In this document: piece by piece, positions 1 through 6,383 of the stretch
Numbering within the stretch: position 1 is the stretch's first letter
Layout: each line of letters starts with the position of its first letter
DNA from: Thiomargarita sp.
GTDB taxonomy: Bacteria > Pseudomonadota > Gammaproteobacteria > Beggiatoales > Beggiatoaceae
Assembly: GCA_023144675.1 (NCBI GenBank)
Contig: JAGLFE010000454.1
Span: forward strand, 1-11,299
Length of the DNA: 11,299 nucleotides
Direction: 5' to 3'
The notes under the pieces: model-generated
What the model was told of the DNA's origin: nothing
Seen by the model: only the letters and a program-made list of their open reading frames with translations
The model's database searches: none
Made by a program: the position numbers and the translations under genes

Positions 1-1171
1 AATCCCGGCGTAAACTATCCGAAACAGCAATAGGTGTCGGATAAGTACGTACAATGTAATAAGAGGAAAACATAAAAGTAATAATAGTTGCCGCTTGAAT
101 TAAATAGGAAGCTTTATCGCTAATAATCTCCATATTTAGGGCATAAATCGCAATCAATAAAGAGAATTCGCTAATTTGTCCTAAACGAAATCCGATTTCC
201 AAAGATAAATCATCTTTTTCACCTAATTTTATCATCAAATATCTAAAAATATATGGTTTAGCGACTAATAATGTTATAGCCATTATTATGGCAGGAAATA
301 ATACTGTATATAAAACTCCTAAATTCAGATTTGCGCCTAAAGCGAAAAAGAAAATTACTAAAAAGAAATCACGTACTGGTTTTAAACTTTCGGCAATAAA
401 ACGGGCAATAGGACTACTAGCTAATACAACTCCACCAATGAACGCTCCAATTTCATGAGACAAGCTGAAAAATTTAGCTAGTTCCGCCATTCCGAGACAC
501 CAACCAATTGTTACTAAAAAGATATATTCTTGAATTTTATCAAATTTTCTAATTAATTTGACTAAGATAAAACGTTCAAATACAAGGGCAAAACCAATCA
601 TGCAGGGTAATCCTAGTATGAGAATCAAAATATCAACTAAAGAAGTATTTGTTTCTGTAGCCCAAGCTTGTAAAATAAGTAGTACTAAGATAGCAATTAA
701 ATCCTGCAACAGTAAAATGCTTACCATAATTTCGCCAGCATGTTTATGATGCAACACGGTGGTTGGTAATAATTTGAGTCCAATAATGGTGCTGGAAAAA
801 ATAGCCGATGCGCCAATTATTAAACTTTCTATTAAAGTGAAGCCAAATATTTGTGCAATAGCAAAACCTAAAACTGCAAAGATGGAAGAACTAATAATGG
901 TTAAAACACTTGTTTTTCGGACGGTATGTAATAAATCTTGCGGTTTTAAACTTAAACCTAATAAAAACATTAGGAATATAATGCCAATCTCTGAAATTTC
1001 TTTGATAACAGTAGCATCTTCAATTAAAGCAAAGCCTGAAGGACCTAAGACAATTCCCCAAATAATATAACCGACTAATAAAGCTTGACGGGCATAGAGT
1101 GCAAGTGTAGCAAGTACTGCTGAACCAGTAAAAATAATAAAAATGTGAAAAACAATTGGGTCGGAGTGCAT
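1..1171 (-). CDS. CPA2 cation:proton antiporter, KefB/KefC-like (C-terminus outside window)
   Basis: An open frame starts at the ATG at 1171-1169 and runs off the left edge after 390 codons without a stop. It encodes a polytopic inner-membrane protein with about 11-12 hydrophobic segments. It belongs to the Na+/H+ exchanger fold of the CPA2 family, which exchanges K+ or Na+ for protons to control internal pH and ion balance. Visible family signatures are GYIIWGIVLGPSGF near residue 34, SSTIIGLKLLP near 126, LLQDLIAI near 154, GAFIGGVVLASSP near 242 and GQISEFSLLI near 331. The Gln156-Asp157 pair matches the QD ion-site motif of KefB/KefC-type transporters, not the DD of electrogenic NhaA types. 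Any C-terminal TrkA-N nucleotide-binding domain would lie outside the window. The start fits the family N-terminus, although no good Shine-Dalgarno sequence precedes it. The transported ion cannot be determined from sequence. Confidence 0.9.
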   Translation of the reverse strand, partial: MHSDPIVFHIFIIFTGSAVLATLALYARQALLVGYIIWGIVLGPSGFALIEDATVIKEISEIGIIFLMFLLGLSLKPQDLLHTVRKTSVLTIISSSIFAVLGFAIAQIFGFTLIESLIIGASAIFSSTIIGLKLLPTTVLHHKHAGEIMVSILLLQDLIAILVLLILQAWATETNTSLVDILILILGLPCMIGFALVFERFILVKLIRKFDKIQEYIFLVTIGWCLGMAELAKFFSLSHEIGAFIGGVVLASSPIARFIAESLKPVRDFFLVIFFFALGANLNLGVLYTVLFPAIIMAITLLVAKPYIFRYLMIKLGEKDDLSLEIGFRLGQISEFSLLIAIYALNMEIISDKASYLIQAATIITFMFSSYYIVRTYPTPIAVSDSLRRD

Positions 1172-1199
1172 GGAAAAATAGTTGCTAAAAGTGAACTAT

Positions 1200-1220
1200 C
1201 CAATTTTTACAGCGAATTGG
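1200..1220. promoter_or_regulatory. Short inverted repeat upstream of the antiporter
   Basis: Six-base arms CCAATT and AATTGG flank a nine-base spacer, about 29 bases upstream of the antiporter ATG. It could be an operator or a 5' leader hairpin. The arms are short and AT-rich enough to arise by chance, so the functional reading is weak. Confidence 0.2.
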
Positions 1221-1314
1221 TAATAGCCTGTTTGAAAAGAGTGGGTTTTTGCTTTAAATAATTGAAGTTACGCAGGGTAAAATTAATAAAAATAAGGCTT
1301 AAAATTTATATTTA

Positions 1315-1336
1315 TTTGGACTTTTAAGTACCCAAA
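1315..1336 (-). terminator. Weak hairpin after the toxin-antitoxin pair
   Basis: Read on the minus strand, two bases after the antitoxin stop, TTTGG pairs with CCAAA and encloses an inner ACT/AGT stem with a two-base bulge. The sequence that follows is A/T-rich but not a clean T tract. It could end transcription between the toxin-antitoxin pair and the antiporter, but the stem is poor in GC. Confidence 0.3.
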
Positions 1337-1338
1337 AA

Positions 1339-1629
1339 CTACATTATTTGAGTAGTGTTACAGGTTAATTTAATACCTAACTGATTGAATATATTGAATA
1401 AATAATTAATTTCTGGATTGCTTTTTTCTGACAGCATACTATACATAATTTCTTGGTTTATCCTAGTTTCTTTTGATGTATATAAAATTTCTCCCCTAGC
1501 TTTAATAACATTAGCTAGGGCGGTGAAAAATAGCTTAGGATCATTTTCTTCTAATGCAGCATTAAGATATTCGGTAATATCTTCATTACTTTTTAGATAA
1601 TCACTTGTATTATATTCCATTGTTTGCAT
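1339..1629 (-). CDS. Antitoxin of a HigB/Gp49-type toxin-antitoxin pair (addiction module antidote family)
   Basis: A protein of 96 residues with the typical pattern of the putative addiction module antidote family (TIGR02684-like). It has an N-terminal DYLKSNEDITEYLNAAL segment, then FFTALANVIKARG, and a lambda-repressor-type helix-turn-helix in which INQEIMYSMLSE corresponds to the recognition region. It should neutralise the upstream toxin and bind DNA to repress the pair. The ATG at 1629 is preferred because GGAG (1641-1638) lies eight bases upstream. A GTG at 1638 overlaps that ribosome site, and an ATG at 1620 is also possible. The start lies inside the toxin gene, giving a 20-base overlap and probable translational coupling. 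Both arginine codons are AGG, unlike the core genes here, which is consistent with acquisition by transfer. Confidence 0.88.
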   Translation of the reverse strand: MQTMEYNTSDYLKSNEDITEYLNAALEENDPKLFFTALANVIKARGEILYTSKETRINQEIMYSMLSEKSNPEINYLFNIFNQLGIKLTCNTTQIM

Positions 1630-1933
1630 TATAATCACTCCAATATTGTTTTGCTAATTTAATATCTTTGGATTGGGTTGCTTTACTACCTCCACAAAAT
1701 AAGATAATTATTGAATTACCTACATGAGCATAATAAACACGATATCCTTTACCTTTTGTGATACGCAATTCATACACATCATTACCAACAGATTTATGAT
1801 CACCAAAATTTCCGATTCGCACTCTATCTAGCCTAATTAATATTTGAGCCTTAGCTCTCTTATCCTTTAATTTTTGCATCCAATTTTCAAAGGGACAACT
1901 ACCATTAGTAGTAACATATTTTTTTATTTCCAT
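1610..1933 (-). CDS. RelE/HigB-type toxin (phage-derived Gp49-like family)
   Basis: A protein of 107 residues, the usual size for the Gp49-like/HigB branch of the RelE/ParE toxin superfamily. The C-terminal half holds the family core: YELRITKGKGYRVYYA at 54-69, a hydrophobic IIILF strand, then GGSKATQSKDI at 81-91 and AKQYW. Members are usually ribosome-dependent mRNA interferases. That activity is inferred from the family. The basic residues expected for RNA contact (Arg57, Lys60, Lys62, Arg65, Lys84) are present, so the toxin looks intact. It precedes its antitoxin, the reverse of the commonest TA order but normal for HigBA-like pairs. No good Shine-Dalgarno precedes the ATG, which may limit toxin output. 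Three of six arginine codons are AGA/AGG. Confidence 0.9.
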   Translation of the reverse strand: MEIKKYVTTNGSCPFENWMQKLKDKRAKAQILIRLDRVRIGNFGDHKSVGNDVYELRITKGKGYRVYYAHVGNSIIILFCGGSKATQSKDIKLAKQYWSDYNANNGI

Positions 1934-1944
1934 TTAAAAAACCG

Positions 1945-1961
1945 TTATATAGGCTATATAA
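1945..1961. promoter_or_regulatory. Palindromic operator candidate for toxin-antitoxin autoregulation
   Basis: A perfect 8-base inverted repeat, TTATATAG and CTATATAA, around a single central G. It overlaps the -10 box and the expected transcription start of the toxin promoter and ends 11 bases before the toxin ATG. Helix-turn-helix antitoxins of this kind usually bind such palindromes to repress their own operon, so this is the most likely binding site. Confidence 0.5.
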
Positions 1962-1986
1962 TATAATGCAAAGCCTAAATTATCAA
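1958..1986 (-). promoter_or_regulatory. Sigma-70-type promoter for the toxin-antitoxin pair
   Basis: On the minus strand TTGATA (1986-1981) and TATTAT (1963-1958) are separated by 17 bases, each one mismatch from consensus. The -10 box ends 24 bases upstream of the toxin ATG, giving a short leader. The match is good even for AT-rich DNA, but no transcript evidence is available. Confidence 0.55.
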
Positions 1987-1996
1987 ACTTTGCATT
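1965..1996. repeat. Nine-base inverted repeat between the membrane-protein gene and the toxin promoter
   Basis: Arms AATGCAAAG and CTTTGCATT flank a 14-base spacer. The element overlaps the -35 box of the toxin promoter and begins 14 bases downstream of the stop of the 137-aa membrane-protein gene. It may be a second operator half-site pair, a weak terminator for the upstream gene, or both. No strong T tract follows it on the minus strand. Confidence 0.4.
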
Positions 1997-2010
1997 CAAA
2001 ACGATATTAT

Positions 2011-2424
2011 TTAATTACCGCCCATATTAAAATCGCGTCGAGCCGCAGCAACGGTAATAGTAAATCCAGCAACAACGTCTAATAAAGACATTAAAGTAAG
2101 AATTAAAAATGTGGAAGTGGTAGCAGGTGGATAAAATAAAAATAACATCAAGCCGAACAAAAATACGCCCATTGAAAACATATGTTCAATGCTAGTTGCC
2201 ATACCAGTGCTAGTTGATTTAATAATTTCAAAGTATAAAGTAATTACGCCAACCATGATGAATATGCCGCTCCAAGAAGGACTCCAAAGTTCACCAGAAG
2301 GTAATTCTAATTCAAATAATGGAGATGCTCCCAAATTAAAATTAACACCAATGAATGCCATAACTAAATACAACAGCATAACAATTAAAAACAAAGGAAT
2401 CAGTGAAAAAACTTTACCAAACAT
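2011..2424 (-). CDS. Small four-helix integral membrane protein of unknown function
   Basis: A 137-residue protein that I do not recognise. Four hydrophobic stretches are visible at about residues 6-28, 52-68, 84-99 and 104-128, so it is predicted to be an inner-membrane protein. Between the first two helices lies a polar loop of about 23 residues containing FELELPSGELWSPSW. The C-terminus is short and hydrophilic, with Arg-Arg-Asp near 129-131 and an MGGN end. No catalytic or ligand-binding motif is apparent. The start is well supported by AAGGAG five bases upstream of the ATG. It stands alone on the minus strand, upstream of the toxin-antitoxin pair and divergent from prfB. Intact frame, good ribosome site and regular helix layout indicate a real gene. 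Confidence 0.75.
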   Translation of the reverse strand: MFGKVFSLIPLFLIVMLLYLVMAFIGVNFNLGASPLFELELPSGELWSPSWSGIFIMVGVITLYFEIIKSTSTGMATSIEHMFSMGVFLFGLMLFLFYPPATTSTFLILTLMSLLDVVAGFTITVAAARRDFNMGGN

Positions 2425-2726
2425 ATATACTCCTTAAATAAAAATGATAAAATGTAATGTTTAATTATTAATTAAGATAAAAACTTTTATAATTAAAAGA
2501 TATAAATCTATATTTTTACTTTAGCATATTTTATTCAACTTTTTGGATATTAAATTCATTTTTTATGGAAATATAATTAAAATTGGTATTTATATTGATT
2601 TACACTAAATTTTCTTAGTTTTTATAAAAAAAGAGTTTCTATTTAAATTTTTATTTCTACAATGATGTTGAAATAAATGCTAAATAATATTGATTTAAAC
2701 AATTAATTTTAATACAAGGTTAAATT
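2425..2726. other. AT-rich divergent intergenic region
   Basis: About 300 very AT-rich bases between the minus-strand membrane-protein gene and prfB. It should contain promoters in both directions. One weak candidate toward prfB is TTTACA (2599-2604) with TATAAA (2623-2628), 18 bases apart, but such matches are frequent by chance here. A small AT hairpin with arms CTTTTA/TAAAAG lies near 2485-2500. I see no tRNA, small ORF with a ribosome site, or repeat family in it. Confidence 0.4.
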
Positions 2727-3822
2727 ATGGAATTAAACATTATTTTTCAACGCATTAGCAATATGCAAAATCAAATTAGTACACTTAGGGGGTATCTTTG
2801 ACTATACAGCCAGCTCTGAACGTTTAGAAGAAGTTAAGCGGGAATTAGAAAATCCTGATTTATGGAACAACCCTAAACATGCGCAAATTCTTGGACAAGA
2901 ACGTTCTAATTTAGAAAAAATTGTTGACAATTTAGATTATTTAGATACTAATTTACAAGATGGCTTAGATTTATTAGAATTAGCTCAGGCAGAAAATGAT
3001 GAGGAAGCGGTTATATCAATCTGCCAAGATTTAGAAAAATTAGAAAAGCAACTGGCGGTAATGGAATTTAACCGTATGTTTTCAGGTGAAATGGATGCAC
3101 ATAATGCTTTTTTAGAAGTGCAATCAGGTTCAGGAGGAACAGAAGCACAAGATTGGGCAGAAATGCTGTTGCGTATGTACTTACGCTGGTTAGAACAACA
3201 TAAATTTACCACAGAAATTATCGAATATTCGGCTGGTGAAGTTGCTGGGATTAAAAGTGTTACCGTGCGTGTTATTGGTGAATATGCTTATGGATGGTTA
3301 CGAACTGAAACTGGTGTCCATCGCTTAGTACGTAAATCACCTTTTGATTCTGGAAATCGCCGCCATACCTCATTTGCAGCCATCTTTATTTCACCAGAAG
3401 TAGATGAGGAAATTGATATTGATATTAACCCCAGCGATTTAAGAATAGATGTTTATCGCGCCAGTGGGGCTGGTGGGCAACATGTTAATCGCACCGAATC
3501 GGCTGTACGTATCACCCATTTACCAACTAATACGGTAGTGCAATGCCAAAATGACCGTTCCCAGCATAAAAATAAAGCCACAGCAATGAAACAATTAAAA
3601 GCGAAATTATATGAATTAGAAATGCAACAACGGCAAAATGAACAGCAAGCTACTTTTGAATCAAAATCTGATATTGGTTGGGGTAGTCAAATTCGTTCTT
3701 ATGTTTTAGATAAATCTTTAATAAAGGATTTGCGTACTGGTATAGAAATGACAAATACCCAAGCAGTTTTGGATGGTGATTTAGATAAGTTTATAGAAAC
3801 TAGTTTGAAAGGCGGTTTATAA
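2727..3822 (+). CDS. prfB: Peptide chain release factor 2 (RF2), expressed by programmed +1 frameshift
   Basis: RF2 recognises UGA and UAA stop codons on the ribosome and triggers release of the finished peptide. A short first frame begins at ATG 2727, with AAGG seven bases upstream, and stops at UGA 2799-2801 after 24 codons. Slipping forward one base at CTT joins it to the long frame, for a product of about 364 residues (E. coli RF2 has 365). The anticodon-like SPF tripeptide is at about 204-206. The catalytic GGQ is at about 249-251, within SGAGGQHVNRTESAVRIT. The residue matching E. coli position 246 is Ala, the common active form, not the Thr of E. coli K-12. In many gammaproteobacteria lysS follows prfB. 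Here an unrelated PIG-L gene follows after 103 bases. Confidence 0.97.
2787..2802 (+). promoter_or_regulatory. prfB programmed +1 frameshift site
   Basis: The sequence AGGGGG TAT CTT TGA C matches the classical RF2 autoregulatory signal. It has an internal Shine-Dalgarno-like AGGGGG three bases before the slippery CTT, then an in-frame UGA followed by C, a weak termination context. When RF2 is scarce the ribosome pauses and slips to read GAC, and RF2 is made. When RF2 is plentiful, translation ends. The reading frame changes exactly here, so the in-frame stop is not a mutation. Confidence 0.97.
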
Positions 3823-3925
3823 AATAGTTAAGCAAAGTTATTTTTTTAAATTGTATTATTTGGAAAATTTTAACTCTAAATTTATCAAATTATTTTTTAT
3901 TTACAAACTTAATTAGGCAAAATTC

Positions 3926-4792
3926 ATGGAAGCTAACTTTATTCCTTACCAAGCTACAATCAGTTTACCTGATGGTAATATTCTAATTTTAGCTCCACAC
4001 CCTGATGATGAGGTATTTGGTTGCGGTGGAGCGATTATGCAACATATTGCTCAACAACATAGAGTTCATGTAATTATTGTTACTGATGGCAACGCCGCAA
4101 GTACACATAATGATGCTAATCAGTTGTCGAAATATATTATTTTACGTCAGCAAGAAAGCCTAAATGCAGCCACTATTCTTGGCTATGGAAAACCTATTTT
4201 TTGGAAATTCGCCGATAGAAATTTATCAATTAATGACGAATTGCTTATTCAAAAAATTACTAATTATATTCTTAAACATAAAATTACTCAAATTTACGCA
4301 CCTTCTATTACAGAAATTCACCCTGATCATTATGCGCTGGCAATCAATGCAATAGAAGCAATTAATCGTTGTAAACAGCCATTACAATTAACCATGTATG
4401 AAGTGGGAATGCCACTAAATCCAAATTTATTATTAGACATATCGCCTTATTTTGAACGTAAAAAGGCAGCCATGGCTTGTTTTTCCTCACAACTTAAATT
4501 GCAAAATTATGATAAACATATACAAAGTTTAAATGTATATCGTGCTTACACATTATCTAAACAAATAATAGCGGCGGAAGCTTATTATGTACTAAATAAT
4601 GAGGATTTACAACAGAATTCATGGCAACTATTTGGGCAATCCCGTCAAAAAATGGCATTAAAACAAACTCATCAAAAAATTAAACAACTTGAAATAGAAT
4701 TACAAACTAAAAATACTGAACTAACAGGTATTTATCATAGCCATTCATGGTTTTTAACTCGACCTTTGCGTTGGTTTAATAGTTTTTTCTAA
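3926..4792 (+). CDS. PIG-L family deacetylase with C-terminal coiled coil
   Basis: A protein of 288 residues in the PIG-L/LmbE family of metal-dependent deacetylases, which remove acetyl groups from N-acetylglucosamine-type moieties. The zinc-binding and catalytic signature PHPDDE is at 24-29 after a hydrophobic strand, and the third metal ligand lies in HPDH at 133-136, so the active site looks complete. Residues about 240-268 (KQTHQKIKQLEIELQTK region) form a likely coiled coil. The protein ends with SHSWFLTRPLRWFNSFF, a tail resembling the SxSWxLTxPLRW endings of many glycosyltransferases and surface-polysaccharide proteins. From this I infer a role in cell-surface glycan modification at the cytoplasmic face of the membrane; the substrate is unknown. 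AGG lies eight bases upstream of the ATG. The neighbours prfB and hisS give no functional clue. Confidence 0.87.
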   Translation: MEANFIPYQATISLPDGNILILAPHPDDEVFGCGGAIMQHIAQQHRVHVIIVTDGNAASTHNDANQLSKYIILRQQESLNAATILGYGKPIFWKFADRNLSINDELLIQKITNYILKHKITQIYAPSITEIHPDHYALAINAIEAINRCKQPLQLTMYEVGMPLNPNLLLDISPYFERKKAAMACFSSQLKLQNYDKHIQSLNVYRAYTLSKQIIAAEAYYVLNNEDLQQNSWQLFGQSRQKMALKQTHQKIKQLEIELQTKNTELTGIYHSHSWFLTRPLRWFNSFF

Positions 4793-4953
4793 TTTTTAAA
4801 TTTTTTATAGTGTAATTGCAAATATAAATTATATTTAAACTTATTAACTTATAAAAAAATAAACTAAATATTAATTTCATTAAAATAAAAATAATTTCTA
4901 ATTACTCATTATTTACGCTATATAAAACAAAATAATTTTAAAAAATGCTATAT

Positions 4954-4974
4954 TTATAAAAAAGTTTTTTATAA
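4954..4974. repeat. 21-bp perfect palindrome upstream of hisS
   Basis: Arms TTATAAAAAA and TTTTTTATAA flank a single G, about 70 bases before hisS, inside a 254-base AT-rich spacer (4793-5046) that holds no gene. On either strand it would give a hairpin of A-T pairs only. It may be a protein-binding site, or a chance product of strong A/T bias. A possible -10 hexamer, TATACT (4987-4992), lies just downstream without a convincing -35. Confidence 0.35.
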
Positions 4975-5046
4975 TTTTTTGTCGTTTATACTATATTGAT
5001 ATGGATTATAAACCAATATGCTAATAAAAGCTGATGAAATATTAAT

Positions 5047-6327
5047 ATGTCTAAAAAAATAATTAAGGCTATTCGGGGAATTAATGATATTCTGCCAACA
5101 CAAACACCGCTTTGGCAACATATTGAAGTTATTCTTCGCCAAGTAGTTGAATCTTACGGTTATAAAGAGATTCGTTTACCTTTATTAGAAATGACCGAAT
5201 TATTTAGTCGTTCTATTGGAGAAGTTACTGATATTGTTGAAAAAGAAATGTTTAGCTTTATTGATCGCAATAATGATAGTTTAACTTTGCGTCCAGAAGG
5301 TACAGCATGTTGTGTGCGTGCTGGAATTGAAAATGGTTTATTTTATAATCAAATTCAACGCTTATGGTATATTGGACCGATGTTTCGCCATGAACGTCCG
5401 CAACAGGGTCGCTATCGGCAATTTCATCAAATTGGAGCAGAAGCGTATGGCATAGCTAGTCCAGATATTGACGTTGAAATGATTTTAATAACTGCTCGTT
5501 TTTGGCAAAAGTTGGGATTAAAAAATTTAGAATTACAGATTAATTCCCTTGGCAACACAAATGCAAGAATGATTTATCGTCAACAGCTACTCGATTATTT
5601 TTCTGGTCATTATGAACAATTAGATACTGATAGTCAACGTCGTTTACAAACTAACCCGTTACGCATATTAGATAGTAAAAATCCAGATATGCACCCACTA
5701 ATTGAATCGGCACCTAAATTATTGGATTATTTGGATAATGAATCAAAAGAAGATTTTGCTATATTACAACAATTGCTGGATGAAGTTAATATTACTTATC
5801 AAGTTAATCCACGTTTAGTACGGGGTTTAGATTATTATAATAAAACCGTATTTGAATGGCTTACCAAAGATTTAGGTGCGCAAGGAACAGTTTGTGCTGG
5901 TGGACGTTATGATAAATTAGTTGGGCAATTAGGTGGTAAACAGGCTACTCCAGCTGTTGGATTTGCAATGGGTTTAGAACGTTTGATTATTCTACTTGCT
6001 CAAGAATCAGCTTTTGAAATACCAAATAAATTACCGCAAGTTTATTTTGTTACCATGGGCGCAAAAGCAGTGCAAAAAACCTTTTCTTTATCTGAATTAT
6101 TACGCAATGAATTACCTCAATTACGTTTAGTAACTCATTGTGGTGGCGGTAGTTTTAAAAGCCAATTTAAACAGGCGGACAAAAGTGGTGCTAAAATAGC
6201 AATTATATTAGGTGAAGATGAAGTTGAAAAACAACAAGTTACCATTAAACATCTTCGAGAAAAAAATCGTTCACAATTATCAATAGCACAATCTGAATTA
6301 GTTAATTATCTGAAATCTATCATCTAA
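5047..6327 (+). CDS. hisS: Histidine-tRNA ligase (HisRS)
   Basis: A cytoplasmic class II aminoacyl-tRNA synthetase that joins histidine to tRNA-His using ATP and works as a homodimer. It has 426 residues, close to the 424 of E. coli. Ordered signatures are the N-terminal AIRGINDILP (8-17), TLRPEGT (80-86), class II motif 2 around FRHERPQQGRYRQF (113-126), the histidine-specific loop LVRGLDYY (257-264) with catalytic Arg259, AGGRYD (284-289), and motif 3 GFAMGLERL (305-313). The C-terminal anticodon-binding domain follows from about residue 328, with the GGGSFKSQFKQADKSGA and ILGEDE segments. No strong Shine-Dalgarno precedes the ATG, but the start fits the family N-terminus. yfgM follows after 56 bases, so the two are probably co-transcribed. 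The usual rodZ and ispG neighbours are not upstream; a PIG-L gene is there instead. Confidence 0.97.
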   Translation: MSKKIIKAIRGINDILPTQTPLWQHIEVILRQVVESYGYKEIRLPLLEMTELFSRSIGEVTDIVEKEMFSFIDRNNDSLTLRPEGTACCVRAGIENGLFYNQIQRLWYIGPMFRHERPQQGRYRQFHQIGAEAYGIASPDIDVEMILITARFWQKLGLKNLELQINSLGNTNARMIYRQQLLDYFSGHYEQLDTDSQRRLQTNPLRILDSKNPDMHPLIESAPKLLDYLDNESKEDFAILQQLLDEVNITYQVNPRLVRGLDYYNKTVFEWLTKDLGAQGTVCAGGRYDKLVGQLGGKQATPAVGFAMGLERLIILLAQESAFEIPNKLPQVYFVTMGAKAVQKTFSLSELLRNELPQLRLVTHCGGGSFKSQFKQADKSGAKIAIILGEDEVEKQQVTIKHLREKNRSQLSIAQSELVNYLKSII

Positions 6328-6383
6328 TTAAACAATTTTTTATTGAACTTTTATTTTAATTTTTAATTAAACAAGGAAACATT

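Noticed and set aside
558..1070. Two plus-strand open frames opposite the antiporter
   Set aside because: They are antisense to a clear transporter with family motifs, lack recognisable domains and have no good ribosome sites.
1636..1638. GTG start for the antitoxin
   Set aside because: It overlaps the GGAG ribosome site that is ideally spaced for the ATG at 1629, so the shorter form is more likely.
2189..2437. Plus-strand open frame over the small membrane-protein gene
   Set aside because: Low-complexity Asn/Lys/Ile-rich translation antisense to a gene with a strong ribosome site and regular hydrophobic helices.
2799..2801. In-frame stop in prfB read as a pseudogene
   Set aside because: The stop sits in the exact RF2 programmed frameshift context and the rest of the protein is complete, with SPF and GGQ intact.
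4793..5046. Small RNA or tRNA gene before hisS
   Set aside because: No cloverleaf, no conserved GG-TTC box and almost no GC; only AT-rich spacer and the palindrome are visible.
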